64,000 bases of DNA from Ailanthus altissimus (GCA_946807835.1 OX327705.1:16832501-16896500), one strand, 5' to 3'. Shown: positions 35,301 to 47,060, numbered from the stretch's first letter. Numbers and translations: made by a program. The notes: a model not told the origin generated them from the sequence alone.

Positions 35301-37080
35301 TTTAAACCATAAATGAGTGTTGTGTGTTCTTTTATAAAAAAACTATTTCAATACTTAAGTTAATATTCAAACCATAAATAGAATGTTGTGTGTGGAAAGT
35401 ATTTCAACAAGAGTATTTGGTTTATATTTGGCGAGTTCACTCAAAATTTTGAGGATTCTCAAAAATACTTTTAGGATTTTATTTATTGTATCAAAATCTT
35501 GATGATCCTAGTTGATGAAAATAGTATGCTTATACAGTATTTAATTGTTAATCTTAAATAGGATTGTATTAACCTTTCAATCTCATTTGATTAGTTCGAT
35601 AGTTTTTTTTATTAGGACTTATCTTTATCAATAGTAAGAATTTTTATGTAAATAAAAGAATTATAAAGTAAAAAATAAAAATCATAAGAAGGATTGAATT
35701 CAAATCTTACCCAACTTTTTTATGTGTTCTATTTCTTTTCATATTGAAAGAACACGATAAGGTAAGTTAGGTTAAACTCAAAATTTTCATTGGAGTTGAA
35801 ATCGAATTGTACCATTTGATCTAAGGGTAATTCTATATTTTTTGCTTAATCGTGGGTTTTTCCTTTAATCTCATCCCACGGCCTTAACTTTTTTGTCACC
35901 TAAATGAAAATTTTAAAACCAAATCATTAAGAGTATTTATCTTAATTGGGGCTTGCACATTTAGTTGGGCTTTAACTAAATGTAACCCTAATAGATGTCT
36001 CCCTATAAGTGAATGAGTGCATCTCTTTTAATTTTGAAAAAGTCCTTTAAATGTACTTCTTTACTTTAATTAGATGTAAGGACTAATTAGAAACTACCAC
36101 GTCTTCAATTTAACAAGAGTCTCACCAGTCTTGCTTCTTTAATGATGACTTTTGCAGGAAACGGTTTACTTAAAAAGACGTTTCCATTCTAATTTAAGTG
36201 GTCACATACATTTTTTTTAAATTTGTCTTAGTACCTAAAGTAAGCACTGTTCTAATTCTATATCTAATTTAAGTGATCGCTTTTCTTGTTTAATTAAAAA
36301 AAAGAGAAAAAGATATTAGAAATCTTTCAATTAAGGAACTTAAGAATGAATTTTCCATCCATGATTCCATTAAGATTAAAGTTCTTCCTTGCGGGGACCC
36401 CCATAGGGCACCAAAAATAATACTTGAGGGAGAGCTCCCTTTGTTCTGAGAATAGCTAAAATGTTTTGGGTTTTCTATTCCACCCCTCATTCTTGAATTC
36501 CTCTACATTATTGATCTTTCTCCTCTTTAAATACATCCAAATGTATTCCATCTTTTATATGATGTATTAGTTTTGAACCATATGATGAATCTCCTATATT
36601 GTCTAACTCTTTATAATGTCTTCATCACTTACAATCTCATGTGCCTGAAATATAATTTATTTTTCCAACCAAAAGAAAGGAAGAGATTGTTTGAGAAGTT
36701 TAGGGAGAAATGAGCTGGTTTCAAGGACAGTACCATTGTCGATAGTGGCGATTAGAAACAACTACGACTCCCTTTCAAAGTCAATACCTCATTTGAAACC
36801 TTTGATTAAAAGACTACCTTTTTGTTTCTATTAATTCCAGGGAGGGAGCGATTCCTAAATTTTTTTTTCGAATCGTCCGATAAATTATGAACATATTATA
36901 CGCCTTCAACCCTAGAGAAAATTCAAAATCTAACTAGGGTTCATTTTCTCCCATGCACCCTCACTCAAGAGGATGGGTTATGGATGCTAACCCCTCTCAA
37001 TCTGAGCATAAGATCTGGAACTATTACTTTTGATGTTCAAGGATTTTTTCACCGAGTGACTTGGTTGGAATTCTAATAAG
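32361..37080. other. AT-rich intergenic DNA
   Basis: Mostly poly-A/T-rich, with no gene recognised. Two similar units of about 60 bp lie in tandem at 35268-35325 and 35332-35392 (both with CCATAAAT...TGTTGTGTG). A PBS-like sequence lies at 36395-36414. The small frames at 36290-36490 and 37147-37359 have no recognisable family. Confidence 0.55.
36395..36414 (-). promoter_or_regulatory. Possible Tat-type primer binding site
   Basis: The minus strand reads TTGGTGCCCTATGGGGGTCC, similar to the TTGGYGCCGTCTGTGGGRA sites that plant Tat/Ogre-type elements place after their 5' LTR. The sequence to the right (36415 to about 37080) could then be a decayed LTR in minus orientation. No partner LTR or target duplication was found. 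Confidence 0.35.
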
Positions 37081-37099
37081 GGCATATATGTACTAGTAT

Positions 37100-38544
37100 A
37101 TTTAATCCCCAATTTTTGTATTTTACCTTAAATCATGAATATTTGATTATTTAATTGTATTTTTGATCATAAATAGGTGTGCGATAAAAAAATGTGAAGT
37201 ATAAGAACAAATAAGAGGCAGAATGGATGCAAAACGAAGGAGATACGGTGATTTTATGAGACTCGGTCGAAATAGGCTTCGGCGTTGTGGTGCCCAAGAC
37301 CGAGCGTTGTAGCACTCAATTCCAGAATGTAAAAGGCCACAACATCCACTGCTTAGCATCGTGGTACTCTATCGAAGAATAGCTCCAGCGTCTAATTCCA
37401 AAATGTAGAGGGCCGCGACACTCTCTGCCCAGTGACGTGGTGCTCTATTGAAGAATAACTCCTCACATTTTCCAAGTCTTTGCGTCCGCGCCTAGTGTGA
37501 TTGGTAAAACATCTACCATTTGAGTCCTATTTTAACTTAGGTTCGAATTCCCTTACCCTTAGGGTTTCTCATAGCTATAAAAATACTTTTTTATGAGTCA
37601 AAACACAGACTTTAGAGAGGCAAAACTGCAGAGAAATAATTCACACACAAAATTAAAGATCAAAGCCAAGAAATCAAGATTCAAGATCAAGAATCAAGCT
37701 TCATGTAAATCTTAAGAGAGAAGTGACCCAAAGAGTCGCCTTGATTAGTTTTCTTCTATATTCTTATCATTATGTTCTTAATTATGACGTCCTTGTATTA
37801 TTGGTTCGATACTTCTAATTTTGTGATGAGCTAAACTTGTTATTCTAGGGTTAGATTATGTGAACCTAGTATATAGTTAGATTTTGTTAATTCGCAGTTT
37901 ATGAACTTAATATATATAATTTATTAATTTTATCTTATGTTTAATGCTTTCATTATACCTGATCAATATATTGAATGATTAAGGAACTATAATAAACTTG
38001 ACAAAAGAATTCATTTGTTTAGCCTAGGATAGTTTGATGCATGATCATAGGATAACAACTATAAGTTCCGTATAAGATATACATAAACCTAGATGACATG
38101 TATGACATAATTTAGAATTGATCTTAATGAATTACATTCTAATTTAATTATAATGGACATATAGGCCATTGTTAGAATACGTAATATAGTCATTCGACTA
38201 TCGATAAAGGCTTATGATGAGATTAGTGTCTAAGCCAATAATTGGTATTAAGGGATTAACTAAATTGTTAATGAATCTAATAAAATATTAGGGGATGAGT
38301 TTATACTCTAGAATTATTATCATTTTGTGAATTGATTTCTTTGTTATTTGTTATTTAGGTTAAGTATTAGGTTAATTACTTGCTTTTAGATTTTGATTTT
38401 TTGAATAAAAGTTAAATAGATATAATTTTAGTACTTGATTAAAAGAAATAGATTACATAGTCTCTGTGGAATCGATACTTGAACTTAAAATTCTATATTA
38501 CTTAATACGATAGCGTGCGCTTACGCGTAACTAGTATAACATCA
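37100..38544 (+). mobile_element. Athila-like LTR, plus orientation
   Basis: From about 37600 to 38544 it aligns with the reverse complement of the LTR parts at 3483-4236 and 8615-9120. It ends with GTGGAATCGATACTTGAAC, a block with GCGTGCGCTTACGCG, and CATCA at 38544. The left border is uncertain. A SINE-like insert lies inside. No Athila internal region follows, so it is a solo or orphan LTR. Confidence 0.65.
37485..37590 (+). mobile_element. tRNA-related SINE-like insert
   Basis: An A-box-like TAGTGTGATTGG (37493-37504) and a B-box GGTTCGAATTC (37540-37550) are 35 nt apart, as in tRNA-derived SINE heads. A T-rich end (ACTTTTTT) follows near 37590. Sequence corresponding to this insert is absent from the related LTR at 8615-9120 as far as I can align it. 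It is not a tRNA gene: no full cloverleaf can be drawn. Confidence 0.5.
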
Positions 38545-38659
38545 ATTAAATTTCTTCTAGAGGCCGACCTGTTTCTTAATGGGATCCCTGAAGGAGAAAA
38601 TATCTATGTATCAATTTCTTACTAGAAGTTTTTTTTCTTCTAAATATTAGTGAGTTTCT

Positions 38660-40848
38660 GACTTTCCTTGTTCTTAAATCCAGATTCCTCAAATGATTTA
38701 TTGTTTTCTAAATTTTTTCTTTCTTTCAATTTGACAACATCTTGTGTGAAGTCCATCCGAGTTTCTTCTGAAGGTGAAATTTTATACTTTACTTTATCAG
38801 ATGGTCATATGGAAGCTATGAAAGTTCAGGTGGCGCTATCCCAGCAAAACCAATTTTGTACGCAAAACCGTTAGGACCTACTATTCCTTAGGAGGTTCCA
38901 ACGACTCAAGAAATCTTTGATCCGTAATGAAGAAAGTGATGTGCTATCATTTACATTTCTTTAATTGATTTGTCTTTTATATCTAATCTCTTTTTTGTTT
39001 TTATTTTGCAGCTCTTCAATCATTTATAGAGGAGTTTTCTAATGGCTTAACGAGCCTATTTCCTCCCAAGAAGCCAAGTACAAAGAAAAAAGGTCCAACT
39101 TCGAGTTTCTTCCAAAGGTGAAGTTTTAAACTTTACTTTATCAGGTCGTTATGTGAAAGCTGGCCAAAGTTCAAGTGGCACAATCCCAGCAAAACCTGTT
39201 TCGTACGCAAAACTGTCAGGATATGCTATTCTTTAGGAAGTTCCAACGACTTAGGAAACCTTTGGCCAGTGAGGAAGAATGTAATGTGTTATCATTTACA
39301 TTTTCTTAGTTGATTCCTCTTTTATATCTAATCTCTTTTTTGTTTTTACTTTGCAACTTTTCAGTCATTCATGGAGGAGCTTCCTATTGTCTTAGCAAAC
39401 CTATTTCCTCACAGGAAACCAAGTACAAAGAGAAAAGGTCTAACTACTGACTCTGATGCTTCGGTAAAGAAGTTTTGGACGGAAGTGGAGTCATCTTATA
39501 ATGTCTAGGACACGGTTGTTCCTCATGTCTTTGTTCTAGCTGAGGTTCTTATTCTAGAGGTTCCCATGGAACCTAGCCAGTCTGTACAATTTGAGGTGGT
39601 CCCTGAATATAAGGCTCTTAAGGTTTCTGCTACAGCGGAATATCCCCAAGAGGATGGGGGAGTGGTGGTTCCTGAGACATCTATTCCAAATAGGGATCCT
39701 TAGGATTTCCACAGAAGCCCAGGGTTTCAAGATAACCCTTCTAAAGATTTAGAACCATCATCTGAGGCAACATGTAGTGTTATGCCAAACATTTATGCTT
39801 CAGGTAGTTTCTTTTTGCTATTTGTTTGTTATTTTATTTTTTTTGTTTGTTCTTGAAGGTTTGACTTTTAGTAGTTTCCAATTTTACAGATAATCCCTCA
39901 GTTTATAGGATTTTAGATTCAGAAGAAGTTGTTCCCACCGAATGAGTGGGAACGAGAAGAGGAGGACCGCATGGAAGTGGTAGTTTCCATGTTGGTCGTT
40001 CAATCGGTGCTGATGAATTTGTTCCTCGATTCATCAAGAGAGGAATCGGGGAATATATACAGGAAAGTACAGTTCTTTCTATAGATAGAGAGAACTTTGC
40101 GGCTGCTCTAGGTTACCTATTTACATAAGCTGATTTAGACATTGTGCCTATTGGAATCAGTGCAGAAGCCTGGTATAAAATTAGTGTCATTGTTGTTGAG
40201 GATAAGTTATCTTCTTTTTTTTTTATTATATGAGTATGAATCTTTTTGTCATTTTTTTTAACTTGTTGATTTATGTGTAGGTTGTTCAGGATAGATAATT
40301 TATGGTTGGAGCATTTAGGCGAGAAGCTCAGGAAGCTGAAGTTAATAAACGCTTGTCGATGCAGTTGAAAGAGAAGGCCGATGACGATGTCTTCTTGAAA
40401 GGAAGGAATCTGATCTACTAATCAGACATCATGCTGATGTCAGAAGAGAACAAAAAGCTTGGTACAGAATTGGATGAATCTCGGAGGAGTTCTCATCTTC
40501 AGCAAGAGATACAGAGGTTATCCAAAAAGTTAGAGGAGGTAAAGAAAGCTGGGGAGGAGTCCGTGAAGAAATGTTCTCGGGTTCAGACTACTCTTGATCA
40601 GAGTGAGAGAAATGTGTCCTTCCTGAAATGAGCGAAGTTAATTTTAAAGGCCGAACGAGAAGAGTTTCAACATAAAAAAAGCTTCGTGGGTAACCATGAA
40701 ATGACGTTTCCAGGACCACCCATCAGCTTTAAATTCAGAGTTGCTAAAGAAGCGCCGAGATTTAAAAGAAGCAATAAATCGTATAACTTCAGGCATGGTT
40801 CTTCTGAAGTTAGTGGAGAATCGTACTTCCCAATTAAGGAAGGTAATT
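38660..40848 (+). pseudogene. Extra ORF of the Tat element, antisense to pol (5' and middle part)
   Basis: Plus-strand coding-like sequence with introns and stops. Recognisable runs are SIRVSSEGEILYFTLSDGHM (38750-38810), DASVKKFWTEVESSYNV (39450-39510), VGTRRGGPHGSGSFHVGRSI then GADEFVPRFIKRGIGEYIQE (39940-40060), and a long coiled-coil-like stretch with SEENKKLGTELDESRR and QRLSKKLEEVKKAGEESVKK (40430-40620). A clear small intron is 39804-39889 (phase 1: donor CAG/GTAGTT, acceptor TTTTACAG). Another acceptor TTTTGCAG ends at 39011. It lies downstream of the Tat integrase and in the opposite strand. Antisense additional ORFs at this place are known from some Tat-lineage elements such as Grande and Retand; their function is unknown. 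It continues at 43477. Confidence 0.6.
38761..39440 (+). repeat. Diverged tandem duplication (period about 344)
   Basis: Unit 1 starts GTTTCTTCTGAAGGTGAA at 38761, unit 2 GTTTCTTCCAAAGGTGAA at 39105. Both then carry ACTTTACTTTATCAG, CAATCCCAGCAAAACC-like sequence, ATCATTTACATTT, TATATCTAATCTC, a splice-acceptor-like end and CCAAGTACAAAGA. Each unit therefore holds part of an exon, an intron and the start of the next exon of the antisense ORF. Confidence 0.85.
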
Positions 40849-40853
40849 AATGA

Positions 40854-43476
40854 TATAATAATTATTTATTTATAATTAAAAAGAATAAATATTTATATAT
40901 TATATATAAATATTTATATTTTATTTATATATGGGTGATACTTGATTTATGTATTGTTATTAATATTGTTTGTATAGATTAAGAACTTATTATTAGGATT
41001 AAGTTTATTTGTAAGACTTTAAATTTATTTTAAAGATTAAATTGTAATATTTTAAAAGTTTTGGAGATTAATTTATAAATATTAAAAGTTAGCCTTTTAG
41101 TATAAAAATACATATTTTAAACCCTAATTTACTCATTTTTGGTCGAGTCACCTCTTTTAGAGTGAGAAAAGAGAGAAAGAGAAGGGAGAGAAAGAGAAGA
41201 GAAAGAAGAAAAAGAAGAAAAAATTTAAAATTTTAAGCTTTAAGAGGTATATTATAACTATTTCTTAGTCTCTTTGGTGTTAATTAAGTTAATTCTTTTA
41301 AGTTTTAATTTCTGAAAATATGAAAAATTAGGGATTTTATGTGGATTTTGTAAGAGATATTGAGAATTGATGATGATTATGTAGATAACTTGATAAATTA
41401 TGATGAATTGCAGAATTTTCACTTGATAGTCTCTTGATTCGGGAATTTTATAAATTGTTATACTTTAATTCTGATTTTGAATTTTGAGAATATTAAACTA
41501 GACATGGCTAGAATCATTTGAGACATTGAGTCGATTGAAAATTTTAGAAATTGAAGTTTTAGTAAATTTACAAAAATGACCCTGAAATTCTAAAAATTTC
41601 CTATGTTAACAGCATACTACAGTGAAAAATAATTTTTATCTGCTGAATGATCTTTAAAAATTACGAATTTCTATAATATGATAACTTTATATATCTAATA
41701 TGACATATTCAAAATTAAAAATTTGGATCAATGTAGTTAAATTGTTATGATTTTCTAAAGTGTATCAACTCATTGCAGTATTTGATTAACAAATTTTAAG
41801 GCTATAGAATAAAATAGTTTTAAAATACTTTACCACGGATTTTAAAGTGAAACATTTATCATGGATTAAGATATATGTGGTAGTTTTATAACTTTTGAGT
41901 TAGTATATAATTTTATAAAATTGGGAGATTGAATACTATTTAGTAAATATCTTGATCCTGCCAGGATAATAGTTTGGATTTGATGGTATTTATAAATTGG
42001 ATTGTATGAGAATTATGATATAATATTCATATATAAGAAGTATGTATGAGTCAAGAATTCTGATTTTGTAGTAATTGGACATCATTTGATGTATAAGAAA
42101 ATTTTATTAAGTGTAAGCGATCAGAATGACAAGTTTTGAGAAACCAAGTTATTAGATCAATTCAATGAAATAAATGCAATATGTGTAATTTTGTAAGCTA
42201 TTTAAAGTATTTTTTTATGAATGGTGAGGCTTATGAAAGGATTAATCTCCATTGATAGGTTAAGGAGAATTAAGCATTGTACTCGAAAGTGTTAAGAGGT
42301 AAGTATACTAGACTTTTATTGAAATCATAATAAACATAGTAATTTTTTATGTATGATTTTGTAAATGTGCTTAGAAATATGTTTATGTTATGCCAAATTA
42401 TATTTAATATGAAATGTAAAAGATATATATTTATAAATATGAGCATTGATATTGAGCATAGGTCTATATGTGTTTATGAAAGTGAGCTTTCAAAATGAAA
42501 TGTGTTTAACAAAGAAAACTTTTGAAGTGAAAAATATTCATGAGATACGTTTTATATTTTAAGGATGTTTGAACTCACTATTTACTTAATAGGTATCTTA
42601 TGTGATTTGTGGAGCCTTTATGTGTGGCATTTCTTTCGGGATCGGTATATGTTATGTGTTCTATATGTAGGGAGAATTCTATTGGTACCTAAATAAAAAG
42701 TGAGTCATCACATTCGTGTGGTGGCGTATTGGCGCATGTGAGAGGACTCATCGATGATCAGGGTGAGGGTTTAGCTATTACCTTCGGGCATGAACGTTAT
42801 ATATGTGTAATTTAAACCTCACTTGTGCTATTCCTCTTATACGGTATGTTACAAATGGGTGACATATGGATCATTATGTGATACGGAAGTCCTACTAAGT
42901 AGTAGTTGAGTGATGGTATTCCTATTATATGTTTTGAAAGAATGTGTAAACGCTTACCTGACATGTAATTTGATAAGATTATGATTTTAATTTATCACAG
43001 CATATCATACATATGCATTGTGTATATATATATATATATATATATGTATTTATATTTTGATATATGAAAAAATAGTATGGTTACTTAGTTTTTTTACTCA
43101 TTATAGTTTATGGTGATTTCATGTAAATAAAGTACATGTGTGCTTAGCGAATTTGGCAAGGCTTCTATTGTCCCTTGAGTTCCCTAAGTTGCTAGGTTGC
43201 TAAGTGTTTCATTTGTGTATACATAGTTTAAGATATTTGATTTGTCTCTATTGAATAAATACTTATGTGTTATTTTATTAGGTGTAGTTGTATTTGGTTT
43301 ATGTTTCACCAAGTATGGTCATGGGTTTATTTTGTATTGATCTTACTAGCAACTTAATAAAGATTCCTATGTTGAATTTAGGTTTAAAATTTTATACAAT
43401 ATTAATTATGAATGCACAGTATTGAATGAGTGTAAGTTATGTCATGTTTCAGATCTTTTGGGTCTGGGAGGTGACA
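40854..43476 (+). mobile_element. Solo LTR in the antisense ORF
   Basis: 2623 bp flanked by a perfect 5-bp duplication AATGA (40849-40853 and 43477-43481). It ends GTGACA; the start reads TATAAT where TG is usual, most easily a G-to-A change. No internal domain. A purine-rich leader-like block (41160-41225) and a long AT-rich body resemble Ty3/gypsy chromovirus LTRs. The antisense ORF resumes on the right, which confirms the insertion. Confidence 0.75.
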
Positions 43477-43800
43477 AATGATCTTCGCCTTACTGTGGAA
43501 ACATTATAGAGAGAGCAGACTTCTTTTCAACTTAAGAAGTCAACTTCTGATATGGTTTGGCAATGTAAGCTGACCATTGCAAAAGAAGTTTTTTTTTGTT
43601 TTAATGTATGAGTTGTTATTGCCAGAAGGTTTCACGTTGGAAAAGATCCTCTAACTTATGGTTTTATGCTAATGGATGTGGATGCTTTATGTGACTTTCA
43701 CAAGGGTTGGTCTGCCAAAAATTTAAATGACGATCATTGACAGATCAACTACAACTCAGAGGGGAGGGGCAGTGATCAGGATCCAAACGTGGTGGTGTTT
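43477..43800 (+). pseudogene. Extra ORF of the Tat element, 3' part
   Basis: Continues the antisense ORF after the solo LTR: NDLRLTVETL, stop, REQTSFQLKKSTSDMVWQCK then TIAKEVFF, and later HVGKDPLTYGFMLMDVDALC then DFHKGWSAKNLNDDH, ending near 43740-43800. Stops are present. The coiled-coil part before the LTR and this part together resemble the C-terminal portion of plant transposon-borne proteins with a long helical segment, but I cannot name a family. Confidence 0.5.
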
Positions 43801-44029
43801 TCACCTAACTCTCTTAAGTGATTTTTCCTTTTCTGTTTGTTCTTTTTTTATATTTAGAATGCAAGTACTTGTATTTTATAAAACAATACTAATAAAATAC
43901 TTGAAATTTTTTTGGTTTGTCTATATCTATTTGTAAGAAATAGAATAAATTTTCTTGTCAAAGTTAAAAATTCTTTAACAAGAAAAACTTTCTGATCATT
44001 CTCTAGTTCCCTTTTCTATGTGGTTCTTT

Positions 44030-44720
44030 CTTTAAAGAGGTTTTAGAATCCTCTTAGGGAAAAATTTGTATAGGTGGTTCCATTGCTAGAAAACCCAAGA
44101 TTCTCTTTAGGGAACTTGGTTCTATAGCTGAGAAAATTTTAGTTTTTTCCCTAAGAACTTAGTTCTGTGTCATTCCATCACTAAGAAAGACATAGGTTTT
44201 CTTAAGAACGACTTTTTGTGTGGTTTCATCGTTAATGAAGACATAGGTTTATTGCGTTCTATAGTTAAAGAAGACATAGGTTTCCTTAGGGAACAATTTT
44301 TTGTGCAGTTTCATCGTTAAGAAAGACATATGTTTTCTTAGAGAACCTAGATTTTGTGGCATTCCATCGCTAAGGAAGATATAAGTTTCCTTAGAGAACA
44401 ATTTTTTTGTACAGTTCCATCACCATGTAAGACATAGATATTCTTAGGGAACCTAGATTCTGTGCGTTCTTTTGCTAAGGAAGACATAGATTTCCTTAGG
44501 GAACGATTTTCTGTGCAGTTCTATTGCTAAGAAAGATATAGGTTTTCTTAGAGAACTTAGATTCTGTGGTGTTCCATCACTAAGGAAAACATGGGTTTCC
44601 TTAAGGAATGATTTTTTTATGCGATTCCATCGCTAAGAAAAATATAAGTTTTCTTAAGGAACCTAGATTCTATGGCATTCTATTGCTAAGGAAGACATAG
44701 GTTTTCTTAGGGAACAATTT
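44030..44720. repeat. Minisatellite with dimeric order, about 58-60 bp monomer
   Basis: About a dozen monomers of the form CCATCGCTAAGGAAGACATA then GGTTTCCTTAGGGAAC. Two monomer types alternate: one has CGATTTTTTGTGCAG and CTAAGAAAGACATAGG, the other CTAGATTCTGTGGCATTCC and CTAAGGAAGACATAGG, so the higher-order unit is about 115-120 bp. It lies between the antisense ORF and the integrase end of the Tat element, a place where Tat/Ogre elements often carry tandem repeats. Confidence 0.85.
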
Positions 44721-44869
44721 TGTTTTGTTAGCATAATATCACATTTTTGAAATCTATATTGCTCTTGTTTATGAATACTATAAAGGTAATATAGAGTTTA
44801 AAGAAAAATATAAGGAAAGAAATAATACATAGAATTTTTTTAACTTTGATATATTTCAGGGAGTTGAAA

Positions 44870-45960
44870 TAGGGTTTTCATCTATGTCTTGCAGTAAAAA
44901 GACATCTTTATCTAGTTTTCAAACTATGCAGTAAGGCCCTTCCCAAGTTTATGCCATATTGCCTGCATTTTGCTCTTTGTTATGTCTAACGTTTTCGCAA
45001 CATTAAGTCATCTTCAATAAATTTTCATTTCTTAACCTTTCTGTTGTAATGTATCTTCATCTTGTTCTTGTAAATGGCTGCATATACTATGGTAGTTTCT
45101 TTAGCTTAGTTTGCCAAATCTATGGCCGTAAGTAAAGCTTCGTCGTTTAGTTCTAGTTGCACAATTCTTATTCTTAGTGTTAGGAGGAAGACTTTTACAG
45201 GGAGATCTACTTCAAATCCATAGGTTAGGGAGTATGGAAAGTCCCTGTGGATCTGTTTTCTATGGTTTTGTATGCTTAAAGTACTCCTAGAAGTTCTTTG
45301 AGCCATTTACCTTTTTTTTTTGTCCTTTCGAGTCACTTTTATAGCATTATAAAAATTGTTCGTTTTGTGACTTCAGCTTGTCCATTATCTTGTGGGTAGC
45401 TATGAAATGAGAAATGCTATTTTATTCTAAATTTATTACCAAAAAAAAGTAACAATGGCATTTACGAACTATTTCCCATTATTTGAGACTATTATTGCGG
45501 CATTCTGAATTTGGTGATGATATTTTGTCAAATAAAGTTTTTGACTTTGCTACCAGCGATGTTACTGTACACCTTTACTTTTACCCACTTGCTAAAATAA
45601 TTTATTGCTAGTAGGATGAAATGCTTCCCTCTTGCTGCTGTTGGAAGGAGTATCCATCCCTCACTGCACAAATGGCCAAGGGCTAGATATTGTATTGAGG
45701 TCACTTGTTGGCTAGTGTATAAGGGTAGTATGCTTCTGGTACTTTTCATATTTCTTGACATATTCTCTGGCGTCCCTTCTTTATTGATAGCTAGAAATAT
45801 TGAGGTCACTTGTGAGCAAGTAACCTAGCGTTTGAATGATTCTCGCATGATCCTTTGTTAATTTCTGTCATGATTTGGCATCCTTCATCAATCAGCACAC
45901 ACTTCATGGAAATACCTAAAAAGGATTTCCTGTATAAATGTTCATCGATGATTATGAACC
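44870..45960 (-). pseudogene. Integrase of a Tat-lineage gypsy element
   Basis: Minus-strand blocks: PLYTSQQVTSIQYLAL and then AARGKHFILLAINYFSKWVK at about 45750-45570 (family: PLPxAxGGxRFVLVAIDYFTKWVE, with the first catalytic Asp here replaced by Asn in INYF), TGTFHTP and the PYSLTYGFEVDLPVKV block near 45230-45180, and a C-terminal NISKLKKFYV near 44890. Several stops and frameshifts. It follows the archaeal-type RNase H block, the order of Tat elements (PR-RT-RH-aRH-INT). Confidence 0.75.
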
Positions 45961-46379
45961 TTCTAGCTTTGGCTCGAAGGCTTCTGGCTTCCTTCCTTTC
46001 TATTGGAAGCTTGCATTCTTTTAGAAACTTGATATAGGGTGTTATCTAGTCTGTTCTGGTTATGAGTTCTAGGATTTTTTTTGTCTAAAAGGCTTTCTTC
46101 ATCTTTATTATAGTTTTATCTCTTTTTACAATGAGAACCATATGAATGTGGGTAGAGTTTATTAAGGCTTCCTTAACTAGTTTGTTAGCTTCTTGTTTTG
46201 TTCTTTAGGAACCTGTTTAATGGTGACGTTCTGGAAGCTGGTAGAGATACGTTTTGTAGTATTCAACAGGTTCTTCATATGTTCCTCTTTTGCGTCATAT
46301 TCTCCATTTCACTAAAAAGTAACCAAGGTAGAGTTTATTTTTATTTCAATTTTTTTTATAAATAAGAGCTGAACGATCT

Positions 46380-46640
46380 TTAATCCTTCAATCAAGGCTT
46401 TATATTTAGCTTCGTTGTTTGATATAGGAGTTCAGAGTTTTACAACATGTTCAAGTATAAGTCCTTTTGAGCTGTGTAAGTGTATTCCTAGCTCTACTTC
46501 TTTATTATTGGATGATCCATCAATATATACTTCCCGAGGTTCTATAGTTTGGATAGGTTTTGGGAGTAAGGAGTCATTCGTTACTTTTGGTTTGCATTCA
46601 AGAAGGAAGTCGGCGAGGGCTTGTTCTTTTATTGCTGTTC
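46380..46640 (-). pseudogene. Additional (archaeal-type) RNase H of the Tat element
   Basis: Minus strand: ALADFLLECKPKV, then VYIDGSSNN, LHSSKGLILEHVVKL and SNNEAKYKALIEGLKIVQLL. This is the second RNase H domain (family: LYVDGSSNxxGSGAGIVL ... NNEAEYEALIAGL) that marks the Tat lineage. The D of DGSS and the E of NEAKY are kept, but stops lie between them. Confidence 0.75.
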
Positions 46641-46839
46641 AAGGCAAGAACTTTATATCCAAGTTAATTAGGCCTATAACCATTTTCATAACTTTTCTTG
46701 TTACATCTAGCCAAAATTTGTTAGATCAGGTAAAAAGTGCATAGAATGATTGAATGTGCCTCGAAGTAGTGGAAGAGCTTATTTTTTCACATGAGCAGTG
46801 TTAAAATAAGCTTTTCTGCCACTGAGTAATAGGTTTCAG

Positions 46840-47060
46840 GATGAATACTTACTTGGTGTAGAATATTGGCTTCTGTTGCTTTCCTTCTTTCATTACTAGT
46901 GTCATGCTTACAATATTGTTAGATACTGTTAGGTAGAGGTAGAGATTCTTATTGGGAAATGGCATCAAAAGGATTAGGGGAGTTTTCAGGTATTCTTTCA
47001 GTTTTAGCAATGCTTTCATTTGAGTTAGCCCACATGTGTCCTTATTTGTTTTCATCGCTT
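46840..47060 (-). pseudogene. RNase H of the Tat element, first domain
   Basis: Minus strand ORF: ALLKLKEYLKTPLILLMPFP then NKNLYLYLTVSNNIVSMTLV and KQQKPIFYTK. It corresponds to LKxYLxxPPLLSxPxxGExLYLYLAVSxxAVSAVLV in intact elements. It follows the RT connection block FLGHVISTRGIEVDP at 47240-47190. Confidence 0.75.

Noticed and set aside
37490..37560. tRNA gene
   Set aside because: Only A- and B-box-like motifs are present; acceptor and anticodon stems cannot be formed.
44030..44720. CRISPR-like array
   Set aside because: The repeats are contiguous tandem monomers without unique spacers, and this is plant DNA inside a retroelement.
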